Below are positions 43,366-52,987 of a DNA stretch of 64,000 nucleotides, piece by piece. Position 1 is the stretch's first letter; the number at the start of each line of letters is the position of its first letter. Made by a program: the position numbers and the translations under genes. A model generated the notes under the pieces. The model was not told where the DNA came from. It saw only the letters and a list, made by a program, of their open reading frames with translations, and made no database searches. The stretch is from Methylotenera sp. (GTDB lineage: Bacteria > Pseudomonadota > Gammaproteobacteria > Burkholderiales > Methylophilaceae): positions 186,001-250,000 of the forward strand of contig NZ_JAQSDZ010000006.1 in the NCBI RefSeq assembly GCF_029946165.1, written 5' to 3'.

Positions 43366-45375
43366 ATGATATACGCATTAAAAACCAGACCGCCTAGAAC
43401 TCCCTACCTTATTGATTTAATTAGAATAGTGGCAGCTTCATTCCTTGGAATTTACCTAATTTCAGTAAGCACGATAGTTTTCGCCGAAAGTAATGAAAAT
43501 CTGACAGAAATTGACATTGAAAGCCTACTCTCAAAAGAAGTTATTACTGCATCAAAGATTGTTCAGCAAGTTAGCGACTCCCCCTCAGCCGTCAGTATTA
43601 TTACGGCTAAAGATATTAAATCTTATGGCTATCGTACTTTGGCCGAAATTATTAATAGCATGCGTGGTTTAAATACCTCTAGCGATCATGTTTATACCTA
43701 TATGAGTGGTCGTGGCTTTGGGCGCTCAGGAGATTATCCTGGTAGAGTAATGTTGCTTATTGATGGTTACCAAGGGAATGATAATTTATATAATGCATCT
43801 TATCTTGCTTCTGATGGCTTACTCGACACTGAACTAATAGAACGAGTTGAGTATGTTTCTGGCCCAGGCGCAGTGATCTATGGGAATGGCGCTTTTTATG
43901 GAATTATCAATGTCATTACGAAGAAAGGCAGTGACTTTGGAGGTTTACAAGTAGCCATTGATGCGCAAAGCCACGATGGTTACAAGGGTAGAATAACCTA
44001 TGGCAATAAGCTAGATAATGGCGCTAATGTATTGCTCTCCGTTTCCGGTTTCCACAGTCAAGGGCAAGATCTTTACTTTAGCGCTTTTGATACGCCTGCA
44101 ACTAACTTTGGTGTAGCCAATAATCAAGATGAAGATAAAAATCGTCGATTATTTTTTAAAGCTAACTATCAAAATTGGTCTTTGGAATCTGCTTATGTCA
44201 GTAGAAAAAAAGATGACCCCGCAGCCTCTTACGGTACAGATTTCAACAGCAAGCCAGGTTATTTACAAGATACCAATGCGTTTATTAACCTCAAGCATGA
44301 AGTGGAGTTGAGTCAAAATTTAAAAAACGCATCTAGGCTTTACTATGGACAATACATGTATTCTGCAAAAAGCACATCTAGTGGTGAGCCTTTTGCAGAG
44401 AATGATATGGGGAGGTGGTGGGGTGCACAAACAACCTTCGCTTACACTGGTTTTGCTAATCAACAGCTTGTTTATGGGTTTGAATATCACAGCGATTATC
44501 AGCAAGACTTTTATCTCCCCACTGGCAACATAAAACACGATAGTTATATGTGGAGCGGATATTTGCAAGACGAATATAGGTTGAACAACGAATGGGCAAT
44601 CAATGCTGGTGTTCGCGCAGACTATGGTGGTAAAAACGCAAGTGACATAAGCCCCAGAATAGCGGCAATATATTCGCCCACAACAGATATCGATATTAAG
44701 GCATCCTATTCAACTGCATTTAGACGTCCTAACCAATATGAGAAATATTACGATGATGCGGGTGATTCGCAACTTGCCAATCCAGATGTAAAGAAAGAGC
44801 AAGTGTCAGCTTCAGAACTAGTATTTGAGTATCGGCCAGATAATTTCAGTAAGTTTTTAAGTTCATTGTTTTTTTATAGAACAAAAAATTTAATCGAAGT
44901 TGAAGATTCAACCGTGTTGCCAGGTTTGCTGCAAGCACAGAATGCAGGAACCAATAAGACTAGAGGATTCGATTTTGAGTATGAGAGAAAATTAAGTACA
45001 TCGTCTCGAATAAGGGCAAGCTATGCATGGCAATATGCCAGAGATGATGGAGGTAAATGGCTGGTGAACTCTCCTAAAAATTTAGCTAAATTGAATTATG
45101 CGCAAGCCTTGTTTAACAACAATCTACATACTGGAATTGAAGTCCAGTATGTTGGTAAGCGTTTAACTGAGCAACTAAATATCTTAGGTAGTTATGTTGT
45201 CACCAATTTGAGTTTATATAACACCACATTCATCAAAAATACCACGATTTCAGCAAGCGTTAAAAACCTGTTCAATAAACATTATTCTGTTGCTGCGCCT
45301 GATTTTTATACGCCAGATAGTTTTGAGCAAGATAATCGAAACTTTTGGCTTCAGCTGACTTACGATTTTAGATAA
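43366..45375 (+). CDS. TonB-dependent receptor linked to c-di-GMP signalling
   Basis: A 669-residue outer-membrane receptor. A signal peptide ends at about residue 41 (VSTIVFAES). The plug includes SDSPSAVSIITAKDIKSYG, TLAEIINSMRGL, RVMLLIDGYQ and IERVEYVSGPGAVIYGNGAF. The 22-stranded barrel ends NFWLQLTYDFR, where the usual terminal Phe is followed by Arg. The next gene, yfiR-like, begins 2 bp after the stop and a CHASE8 cyclase follows, so this receptor appears to be the outer-membrane part of a three-protein signalling unit. Ligand unknown; a periplasmic TonB-box-like segment precedes the plug. Confidence 0.9.
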   Translation: MIYALKTRPPRTPYLIDLIRIVAASFLGIYLISVSTIVFAESNENLTEIDIESLLSKEVITASKIVQQVSDSPSAVSIITAKDIKSYGYRTLAEIINSMRGLNTSSDHVYTYMSGRGFGRSGDYPGRVMLLIDGYQGNDNLYNASYLASDGLLDTELIERVEYVSGPGAVIYGNGAFYGIINVITKKGSDFGGLQVAIDAQSHDGYKGRITYGNKLDNGANVLLSVSGFHSQGQDLYFSAFDTPATNFGVANNQDEDKNRRLFFKANYQNWSLESAYVSRKKDDPAASYGTDFNSKPGYLQDTNAFINLKHEVELSQNLKNASRLYYGQYMYSAKSTSSGEPFAENDMGRWWGAQTTFAYTGFANQQLVYGFEYHSDYQQDFYLPTGNIKHDSYMWSGYLQDEYRLNNEWAINAGVRADYGGKNASDISPRIAAIYSPTTDIDIKASYSTAFRRPNQYEKYYDDAGDSQLANPDVKKEQVSASELVFEYRPDNFSKFLSSLFFYRTKNLIEVEDSTVLPGLLQAQNAGTNKTRGFDFEYERKLSTSSRIRASYAWQYARDDGGKWLVNSPKNLAKLNYAQALFNNNLHTGIEVQYVGKRLTEQLNILGSYVVTNLSLYNTTFIKNTTISASVKNLFNKHYSVAAPDFYTPDSFEQDNRNFWLQLTYDFR

Positions 45376-45377
45376 TC

Positions 45378-45893
45378 ATGAAGCACTTAAATCATACTTT
45401 TTGCTCATTGGCCTTGCTAGTTTTGCCTGTGCAAGCTAATACCATACTCGTTGATGAGCGGGATATGAAGGCCGCGCTAATCTATAACTTTTCCATCTAC
45501 ACCGCTTGGCCCGAAGCGAATAGCAATAGTTTTAATGTTTGCACATTTGAAGACGACCAAGAAAATATTAATACAAGTCTGCTTGAATCAAAAAAAATTA
45601 ATGGCAAGCCTATTCATTTTGAAGTGATTCGCGATGTGGCAGATATCCAAAACTGCCAAGTGCTTTATGTAGAAGAAGCAAGGCAAATCTACCACAGTAA
45701 ATATTCACAACTAATCGATAAATTAGCCATTTTAACCATTTCAGAAAATAGTCATCGTTTAAATAATTCCAGCATTATTAATATCAAGCTAGAAAATAAA
45801 AAATATAATTTTACTATTAATAATCAAGCGGCTAAGCAACTAAACCTGCTGTTGAGTTCCAAGCTTCTACGGCTTGCATCCAAAGTGTATTAG
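45378..45893 (+). CDS. YfiR-like periplasmic regulator (DUF4154)
   Basis: A 171-residue exported protein (signal peptide to about PVQA) of the YfiR/DUF4154 family. In Pseudomonas YfiR sits in the periplasm and represses the diguanylate cyclase YfiN through its sensor domain. Family pieces are MKAALIYNFSIYTAWPE, NVCTFEDDQE, QNCQVLYVEEA and the C-terminal LLSSKLLRLASKVY. Two cysteines (about 54 and 95) could form the redox-sensitive disulfide. It lies 2 bp after the TonB receptor and 1 bp before the CHASE8 protein. Confidence 0.88.
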   Translation: MKHLNHTFCSLALLVLPVQANTILVDERDMKAALIYNFSIYTAWPEANSNSFNVCTFEDDQENINTSLLESKKINGKPIHFEVIRDVADIQNCQVLYVEEARQIYHSKYSQLIDKLAILTISENSHRLNNSSIINIKLENKKYNFTINNQAAKQLNLLLSSKLLRLASKVY

Positions 45894-45894
45894 C

Positions 45895-47982
45895 ATGTTA
45901 AAACCTTACTTTGAGAAAAGAGTAATCAAAGAAAAACTACTGCTCATGAATTTTCTAGTAGTAGGTTTTGCCATGTTATTTTTATTTGTATTAACGGTGG
46001 CTTATCAATATGCGACTTATAAAAACGAGCTGATTTCCAACCTGAATTCACAAATTTCAGTGATTGAGAGTAACCTTGGCTCTGCTATTGCTTTTGAGGA
46101 TATAGTCACCGCAAATGAGATTTTTCAGACATTACGATTAGACAAAAGTGTTGATAAAGCTTATGTTCAACTCGAAAATAACAAAATATTTGCTGAATAT
46201 CAAAGAGATAATAAATCGGGGGAGATTAATGTACCATTAAGTAAATCAGCTATAAAAAATGGTGACGTGCACATTACTAGAGACATTATTGTCAATGGTA
46301 TGTCTCTAGGAAGCTTGCATTTAGATGCAAACCTAAATCAGGTTCGATATCGCATCAATATTTTCTCATTTTTCTTAATGATAGCCATGTCAGTCGCTGT
46401 GCTATTAGCTAAATATGTTTCAAATAGATTAAGTCGATTCATCACTGAGCCCATTATCTATTTAGAGCAATTGGTAACGAAAGTTACTAAAAACCACGAT
46501 TACTTCCAGCGATCAACGATTCATTCCATCGATGAAATTGGTGCGTTATCTATAGGTATCAACAACATGCTGGATGGCATTCAACAGCGAGATAATAAGC
46601 TGCTTGATGAGCTTGATCGTAGAGCCAAGGTAGAACAAAAGCTGGATCGCCTAGCCTATACAGATAGTCAAACAGAATTATCAAACCGCCATGCTTTCAC
46701 TGCCAGCATTAACAGATTAACGGGATTTGGGGATGATGGTATTGAGCATTTTTATTTGCTCTTGCTAGATTTAGATAACTTTAAAGTTGTTAATGATAGC
46801 TTTGGTCACGACATCGGCGACCAGCTTTTAAGGCAGTGCGGGCAACGTCTGCATTGGATGCTTAACGAAGAAGACTTCGTGTTTAGAATAGGTGGTGATG
46901 AATTTGCCATCGTATTAAAGGATGTTAAATCTATTGATGATGTTGAAAAAGTATGTGGCCGCATCACTGAAACTATATCGCAAAAATTTATGGTGAATGG
47001 TCACGAAATATTTGTGGGGGTCAGTATCGGTATTTCACAATACCAAAATCGTAACTTTTCAGAAACAAATTTGATTAAAAATGCCGACATTGCTATGTAT
47101 TGGGCAAAATCTGCGGGGAAAAATACTTTTAAATTTTACTCAGATGAAATAGAAACAGCGAATTGCTTTTTTCAAAAAATCACCACTGATTTACATAATG
47201 CTTTAAAAGATAATGAATTTGAGCTTCTATATCAACCCATTATTAATGTAAAGACTGGGCACATGGTGGGTGTAGAAGCCTTATTACGGTGGCACCATCA
47301 AGATGAAGGCACCATCAGTCCTGATATTTTTATACCCATAGCTGAAAAAAATGGACTTATTGCACCTATAGGTGAGTGGGTGATTAGAGAAGCGCTTAAG
47401 CAACTTAAAACGTGGGAGAGATTAAATGGGCCACAATTATTTGTGAATGTAAATGTTTCGGCACGTCAGTTGTTTGATAAACGTATCATTGATGTAATTG
47501 GTGATGCTATTTTAGAGTTTGAGGTAGACCCAAAATGCATTAACGTAGAGTTAACCGAATCTAGTTTGATGGAAGATGTAAATAGAGCAATAGTCATACT
47601 CAGAGAGCTTAAAAAATTGGGCGTGGGCATTGCTGTGGATGATTTTGGTACTGGACACTCCTCAATGAGTTATCTCAAGCAGTTTCCAGTGGACACCATT
47701 AAAATTGATAAATGCTTTGTAAGAGGCATACCCCAAGACGACGTTGATGTAGCGATTGTGGAAGCGATTTTTGCATTAGCCAAAAGCTTGAAACTAGATG
47801 TCGTTGCAGAGGGTGTAGAAACGGAAGCCCAATACGATTTTCTTAAACATAAAAACTGCGCTAAAGTGCAAGGCTATTTGTTTAACAGACCATTGCCCGT
47901 AATAGAAATAGACCGATTACTGATGCAATCAAATGAAATAAAGCGCTTAATTGAAATGGAGATGTATGAAGATGACGGATAA
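45895..47982 (+). CDS. CHASE8-HAMP-GGDEF-EAL protein (YfiN-like sensor)
   Basis: A 695-residue inner-membrane protein. A first helix (about 15-40), a periplasmic CHASE8 domain (NLGSAIAFEDIVTANEIF), a second helix (about 150-172), HAMP, GGDEF (RIGGDEFAIVL near 333, without an RxxD site: NEED) and EAL (GVEALLRW near 459) follow in order. Like YfiN/DgcN it should be held in check by YfiR, but the extra EAL makes it bifunctional or a phosphodiesterase. The start is the ATG at 45895; earlier in-frame codons lie within yfiR. Confidence 0.92.
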   Translation: MLKPYFEKRVIKEKLLLMNFLVVGFAMLFLFVLTVAYQYATYKNELISNLNSQISVIESNLGSAIAFEDIVTANEIFQTLRLDKSVDKAYVQLENNKIFAEYQRDNKSGEINVPLSKSAIKNGDVHITRDIIVNGMSLGSLHLDANLNQVRYRINIFSFFLMIAMSVAVLLAKYVSNRLSRFITEPIIYLEQLVTKVTKNHDYFQRSTIHSIDEIGALSIGINNMLDGIQQRDNKLLDELDRRAKVEQKLDRLAYTDSQTELSNRHAFTASINRLTGFGDDGIEHFYLLLLDLDNFKVVNDSFGHDIGDQLLRQCGQRLHWMLNEEDFVFRIGGDEFAIVLKDVKSIDDVEKVCGRITETISQKFMVNGHEIFVGVSIGISQYQNRNFSETNLIKNADIAMYWAKSAGKNTFKFYSDEIETANCFFQKITTDLHNALKDNEFELLYQPIINVKTGHMVGVEALLRWHHQDEGTISPDIFIPIAEKNGLIAPIGEWVIREALKQLKTWERLNGPQLFVNVNVSARQLFDKRIIDVIGDAILEFEVDPKCINVELTESSLMEDVNRAIVILRELKKLGVGIAVDDFGTGHSSMSYLKQFPVDTIKIDKCFVRGIPQDDVDVAIVEAIFALAKSLKLDVVAEGVETEAQYDFLKHKNCAKVQGYLFNRPLPVIEIDRLLMQSNEIKRLIEMEMYEDDG

Positions 47983-48072
47983 CATTCATTTTGATGCATA
48001 GGTGGCACTTGGCAGTGATTTTAGGACGCATAGCAATATTCTTATTTGCTTGTGTTGTAACAGTTGAATAAC

Positions 48073-49302
48073 TTAAGGTTTATACATATGAAACGTATTC
48101 TTGCTACGTGCTTTAGCAATATACATTGCACTATCAGCTGTCTTTAATAAGTGGGTGGTATCGCTAGCAAAATCAGGGCAGGCACTAATACCGATACTGG
48201 CGCCGACCACCACAGGATGCCCTTGCAATATGGCGGGTTGTGATATAACAGAGATTATTTTTTAAGCGATCTTCACCGAGGTTTCTAGATCCTTGACGTT
48301 TTCAAGAATCACTGCAAACTCATCTCCTCCAATACGGCAGACCATATCGTTGTTACGCAGTATTCCAGCAAGGCGGTTACCGACCTCTCGTAGTAAATCG
48401 TCACCGATATGGTGACCGAGCGTGACCTTGACGATTTTGAAATCATCAAGGTCAATAAACATTAGGCAGCAACGCATTTGGTAGCGTATTGCGTTAGAAA
48501 CCGCTTGTTCGATACGCTCTTGGAAAAAATGTCGATTTGGCAGACCAGTCACCGCATCGTAGAAAGCAAGTTCTTGTAATTTCTCATCACGCTCTTGTAG
48601 ATTGGACATCATGCCATGGAATGCACGCGATAGGTCACCAATCTCATCAGTTTGCGTGGTCATGGGACGTACGTTGTAATCCTGTTTTTCTGTCACATGA
48701 TTGACGATGCCCATCAATTGCGACAAAGGATCGAGAATGGATTGTCTTAGCTTTGCCGCTAGCTTTAGAGAAACAGCTAAGCCAATGGTTGTAGCCAGAA
48801 AAATAACCAACGTGTAAATGATAACGCTTCTGTAAAATGAATCTAGGCTAGTTTCCAGTGTAAGTGTGCCAACAAACTTGGAGCGTAGATAAACTGGTTT
48901 GCTTAACCTGAATCGGTTCCACGTTAGCTCTTCCGTTGGTGTGCGCAAGACTTTTGCTTGGATAACTCGCATAGAGGGAATGTTTTTGCGCTGGTATGTT
49001 GCAAGCACCGTACCATTTTCTAGTACTAGTGTGGCACGCAACATATCGGGTGAGGATCGCAAAGTTGCTAGGGCTTCGGAGGCCATGGGGATATCTTCAA
49101 AAGCCATTGCTGCTGCTGCGCTGTCGCTTACGATTTCGGCTTGTATTCGAATCTCCTGCAGGTTATTTTGGCGTTTATCATAATATTCATAAGCGTACAT
49201 TATGGATATGATAGGAATGAGTGCCATCATAATCACCAGTACATTTATGAGTACCAGTTTCCTGTGAATTGATTGGTTGTTAAACCATGCACCTGGTGTC
49301 AT
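48073..49302 (-). pseudogene. CHASE8-HAMP-GGDEF cyclase interrupted by an in-frame stop
   Basis: The coding frame runs 409 codons but codon 347 (48262-48264) is TAA. Before it are CHASE8 (SAAAAMAFEDIPMASEAL), HAMP and an intact GGDEF motif (CRIGGDEFAVIL, RNND inhibition site). After it the same frame continues with the rest of the GGDEF domain (VVVGASIGISACPDF, SAMYIAKARSKNTF). The context KIA-stop-KIIS suggests a Glu codon changed by one substitution. Without the last 60 residues the cyclase fold lacks its final strands, so activity is doubtful unless the stop is read through. It has no EAL domain. Confidence 0.82.
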
Positions 49303-49304
49303 GA

Positions 49305-49580
49305 TTAGCTAACACTCCTCGCCAATCGCAGCGCTTTTAACCAAGCCCCTCCTAAAAAGTCGTTGTTTGGGTCAGATCTAAAATAAAGCCCGCGCATGCT
49401 CTTAAGGATGTCGGATAGTGAGCAATAGCAAAAATCGTGAATGTCTTGTGCAGGGACAACAGAAACGGCAGAGGGTGCATCGCTGATTTGTCGGACGATA
49501 TGGCTGGCATGTGCAAAGACTACGCTTGGCAGCAGCGTGACAAGGACAAGGCAAGAAAAAATGGGTGGGCGAAAACTCAT
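49305..49580 (-). pseudogene. Remnant: TonB-receptor N-terminus joined to a YfiR C-terminus
   Basis: A 91-residue ORF. Residues 1-70 are a signal peptide plus receptor plug start (RQISDAPSAVSVVPAQDI and LSDILKSMRGLY match the intact receptor at 43366-45375). The last 17 (FLGGAWLKALRLARSVS) instead resemble the C-terminus of YfiR-like proteins (LLSSKLLRLASKVY). It ends 2 bp before the cyclase start, the same spacing as in the intact operon. A deletion of roughly 2.3 kb between receptor and yfiR would produce exactly this fusion. No functional product is expected. Confidence 0.72.
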
Positions 49581-49926
49581 CTAGTTACGAATTTTTATTA
49601 TAACCATAATGTTATCATAGTTAATTATGACACCATAATACCCACAATAACTTACTGTCAAGTAAAGTTCGAGCTATTTTAGAAAAATAAAGTAATCGTT
49701 CGGCCAAATATTTTTTAAGCAGAAAGTCGTCAAATAATTAAATAAAAAAGATAAATTTAAAATCCGCCTTAAGCTAGGAAGCAATGCATTCAACTTATAA
49801 TTTTAAATATTGAATCGCTTAAATAGACCATAAATTGTTACATGAAATGCGGCGAAAGCGATGTAATTAGCTCATCCCAAATGCAACTTTTGATAATAAG
49901 TGGCTGGAAGTATGGCTGAGCTCTCC
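49581..49926. other. Intergenic, AT-rich region
   Basis: 346 bp between the receptor remnant and the MoaD-like gene. No ORF, tRNA or strong hairpin is evident. It presumably holds the old promoter of the decayed operon. Confidence 0.5.
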
Positions 49927-50205
49927 TTAGCCACCGCTTAGAGACTGAAAAATATACACTGTTCCATCATTTGGAATAAGATCAGAAAGTTTTAATTTAT
50001 CAATCACGATGTTGTCATTGATACTGATATTCACATGCCGTCGCAACGCACCGCGTTCGTCGAGCACGTAATCTGTAAACCCTGGCGCAATCTCATTGAT
50101 GGCAAGTAAAGCCTCTTTAACTGATCCAGCTGGAACAGTCAGCGTTGTGTTCTTTAATTGCGGAAAGAACCTATAAAGATGTTGCGTCATTTCCACATGA
50201 GGCAT
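49927..50205 (-). CDS. MoaD/ThiS-like sulfur-carrier protein
   Basis: A 92-residue ubiquitin-like protein. FFPQLKNTTLTVPAGSVKEAL and DGTVYIFQSLSGG fit the MoaD/ThiS beta-grasp fold, and it ends in the required Gly-Gly for adenylation and thiocarboxylation. It starts 5 bp after the stop of the BNR-repeat gene, so they form an operon. It is not next to moaE or thiG, so it may serve another pathway. Function inferred only at fold level. Confidence 0.8.
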   Translation of the reverse strand: MPHVEMTQHLYRFFPQLKNTTLTVPAGSVKEALLAINEIAPGFTDYVLDERGALRRHVNISINDNIVIDKLKLSDLIPNDGTVYIFQSLSGG

Positions 50206-50210
50206 GGTTT

Positions 50211-51395
50211 TTAGCCAAATCGTACTGAATAAATTGGCGGGAAATTGTTACCCAAACATTGCCATGATTCGCCACGGTCTTCTGAAAGGTAAACATTTCC
50301 AGTCGTGCTTCCAAAGCATAGACAATCACCCGATATATCAAGCCCATGTCTAAGAACAATGTCGTGGGCATTATCTTGCGGTAGACCATTTCGAAAAGTT
50401 TGCCATGTCTTTCCACCATCGTTGGTTCGGGCGACAAATAAACCACCATCAATCGCCATTCGTTCGGAATCTGCACGTGCTGGAACCACCCACGCTATGC
50501 GTCCGTCCTTTGCATCTGCCGCGATGGGAAAACCAAAATTTACACCAATATCGGGCTTGCTAACTTTTTGCCAACTCATTGCGCCGTTATCACTGTAAAA
50601 AATACCGCAGTGATTTTGCTGCCAAAGATGCTCAGGCTGTCCAAGACAGTTAGTGACATAATGCGGATCGTGCCCCCATTCTGATTCAGTATTTGGCAAA
50701 TAATCCATTAGCATTCCATGATTACGACTCTTCCAGCTTTGACCGCCATCGGTAGTTTCGATCACTCCTGCTGTCGATACCGCTACATATATATGATTTG
50801 AATCTTGCGGATTAATGACAATAGAATGAATGCCAGGTTCAAATATGCCATAATCGATACTTGCTGGCGTGCCATTCCACTGATTTTCACTCGTTGCATC
50901 ACCTGCAAATAAGTCACCTCCGCGGCTAGGATGGTTCCAAAGTGGTCGGTTAAGTTGCCAACTATCGCCGCCATCGTCGCTAAAAAACAAACCACCCGGG
51001 ATAGTACCTGCATAGAGCCTGTTAGGCTGATCTGCATTCCCAAATGCAATATTCCATATTTTAAGCACGGTTGCATCGGCATACTCTGGTTGAGCGAAGG
51101 GTGATTCTGGGTTGAAATCTGGGGTAGGTAGATATTTGACGATATAACGTGCGCCGTCAGGATATTTCAGAGAGGAAATGTCTTCCCAAGTTGCACCCTC
51201 ATCATGAGAACGAGATAACTTAGGTCCCCAGTGACCATGATCCAAAGAAGACCATAATGTACCATCACGAGGGTCGCGCGCCGCATAACACACGGGAGTT
51301 CCCGCATGCAGAATCGGTCGGGGCTGCCAATTAGAGTTTATACGATCAAATATTAAGGTGCCTTTACGCGTCCCTAGTAAAATCATATCAGACAT
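50211..51395 (-). CDS. BNR/sialidase-like beta-propeller protein
   Basis: A 394-residue cytosolic beta-propeller. Repeated Asp-box motifs S-x-D-x-G-x-x-W are evident: SHDEGATWED, SDDGGDSWQL, TTDGGQSWKS, SDNGAMSWQK, TNDGGKTWQT and SEDRGESWQC. The first strands are MILLGTRKGTLIF. No signal peptide. Such proteins are usually annotated exo-alpha-sialidase, but catalytic sialidase residues are not apparent. Coupling to a MoaD-like protein is a recurrent arrangement; the role is unknown. Confidence 0.85.
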   Translation of the reverse strand: MSDMILLGTRKGTLIFDRINSNWQPRPILHAGTPVCYAARDPRDGTLWSSLDHGHWGPKLSRSHDEGATWEDISSLKYPDGARYIVKYLPTPDFNPESPFAQPEYADATVLKIWNIAFGNADQPNRLYAGTIPGGLFFSDDGGDSWQLNRPLWNHPSRGGDLFAGDATSENQWNGTPASIDYGIFEPGIHSIVINPQDSNHIYVAVSTAGVIETTDGGQSWKSRNHGMLMDYLPNTESEWGHDPHYVTNCLGQPEHLWQQNHCGIFYSDNGAMSWQKVSKPDIGVNFGFPIAADAKDGRIAWVVPARADSERMAIDGGLFVARTNDGGKTWQTFRNGLPQDNAHDIVLRHGLDISGDCLCFGSTTGNVYLSEDRGESWQCLGNNFPPIYSVRFG

Positions 51396-51566
51396 AATTA
51401 ATCCTCTAATACGTATGACTTAAGGTAATTATAATAATATAAATTCAGAAGTCTATAGTAACAAAGTTTGGATTCTCAAGAATACCTGTCCGTTTTATCG
51501 AGGTATGGTTGAAAAGTAAAATTGATCAAAACTTCTGGCAAGAGCAACTCTCTAATTTGAATAAAT

Positions 51567-52838
51567 TTATAGTTGTGTTTTAAGAATAGCTGCTAGATTT
51601 TCCATGGCTTTATCAGTCAATGGTCTATTAGCCCACTCTTGATAGGTAATCAAATGTGAATGCGACCAATCTTCATTGAATATTTCGGCTTGCTCGCTCG
51701 CAAACTTTGAGTCGTAAATATTTAAATTGGCTTCATCATTTAACCTAAATGAACGATTGTCGAAATTGGTAGAGCCGACGGAAACTAACAAATTATCTGC
51801 GATAAAGATTTTACAGTGGTACATCGTAGGTTCATATTCCGCAATTCTGATGCCTGCTTCCAATAGTTTTCCCCAATCAGCCCTAGATGCTTTCCTAACT
51901 GTTTCTGTGTCAATATGCTTTCCTGGAGTAATGATGCGGATTTTAACGCCTCGTTTAGCAGCAGATATTAACGTTGTCATCGTTAACTCATCCGGGACGA
52001 AATAGGCACTAGAAATATCGATTGACTGTTTAGCGGCGGTGATAGACATCATATACATGAGCTGCATAGAATCACTGCCTCCTGTGGGAGAGCTGCTGAA
52101 TACTTGCGCTTTGAGTTGCCCGGTAGATTTTAATGCCGGGAAATACAACTCGCCATGCAACACGCGGCCTTGAGCTTTAATCCAGTTGTCCATAAATACT
52201 GCTTGTAACTGTGCAACGGCTGGGCCAGTGATTTGAAAGTGAGAATCACGCCACTCTTCGGGATTACGGGCATCACCACGCCATTGATCTGCGATACCTA
52301 CGCCGCCAGTAAAACCAAGCTTTCCATCAATCACTAAGATTTTACGGTGCGTACGATTGTTTAAGCGTGGTAGATGACTCCAGTGTGGTTTATGGTAGCG
52401 TTGAATTTCAACGCCAGCGCGTCTCATTTGGTCTAGTTGCTTTTCTTCCATTTTCACACTGCCTAACCAATCGAGCAGCACATGTACTTTTACCCCAGCT
52501 CTGGCGCGTTCACTGAGAGCTTCAGCAAACTCAATACCAATACTGTCATTCCAATAAATAAAGGTCTCAAAGGTAATGGTTTTTTCAGCACCTTTGATCG
52601 CTTGAATCATTGCAGCAAAGATTTCATCTCCATTGTTTAGGGTCTTAACCTCATTGCCTTCAAGGAAAGGAGGCCCTAAAAGAACACTCATGGACCTCAG
52701 AAATTGTTCGTCATTAATTTCATAACTTTGCTCTAATTTCTTTTCAATGCGCTTTTCGCCAGTGAAAAAATTCATACCCACTAAAACGACTAGCGTCGTG
52801 AGTATTATCGTGATTAATATAGTCATGGTTTTTTTCAT
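51567..52838 (-). CDS. Cardiolipin synthase, ClsB-like (phospholipase D family)
   Basis: A 423-residue membrane-anchored PLD-family enzyme. An N-terminal membrane helix (ILITIILTTLVVLVGMNFF) is followed by two HKD motifs: HRKILVIDGKLGFTGG at about 161 and HCKIFIADNLLVSVGS at about 340, each followed by downstream N/S residues. ClsB condenses phosphatidylglycerol with phosphatidylethanolamine or phosphatidylglycerol to form cardiolipin. A YbhP-like phosphatase lies 3 kb away; in E. coli ybhP is the operon partner of clsB. Confidence 0.88.
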   Translation of the reverse strand: MKKTMTILITIILTTLVVLVGMNFFTGEKRIEKKLEQSYEINDEQFLRSMSVLLGPPFLEGNEVKTLNNGDEIFAAMIQAIKGAEKTITFETFIYWNDSIGIEFAEALSERARAGVKVHVLLDWLGSVKMEEKQLDQMRRAGVEIQRYHKPHWSHLPRLNNRTHRKILVIDGKLGFTGGVGIADQWRGDARNPEEWRDSHFQITGPAVAQLQAVFMDNWIKAQGRVLHGELYFPALKSTGQLKAQVFSSSPTGGSDSMQLMYMMSITAAKQSIDISSAYFVPDELTMTTLISAAKRGVKIRIITPGKHIDTETVRKASRADWGKLLEAGIRIAEYEPTMYHCKIFIADNLLVSVGSTNFDNRSFRLNDEANLNIYDSKFASEQAEIFNEDWSHSHLITYQEWANRPLTDKAMENLAAILKTQL

Positions 52839-52987
52839 GATGTTTTGATTGATAGACTCAGCTTAAAGTTAAAATGACCGCTCTAATTAACTAATAATAA
52901 TCCATCATTGCAATTCTGGCATTCGAATTAAAAACTTTTTTGCTTAAGCGTATTGAGCTGCCTTTGATTATCCGAAGCCGAAAAGTT

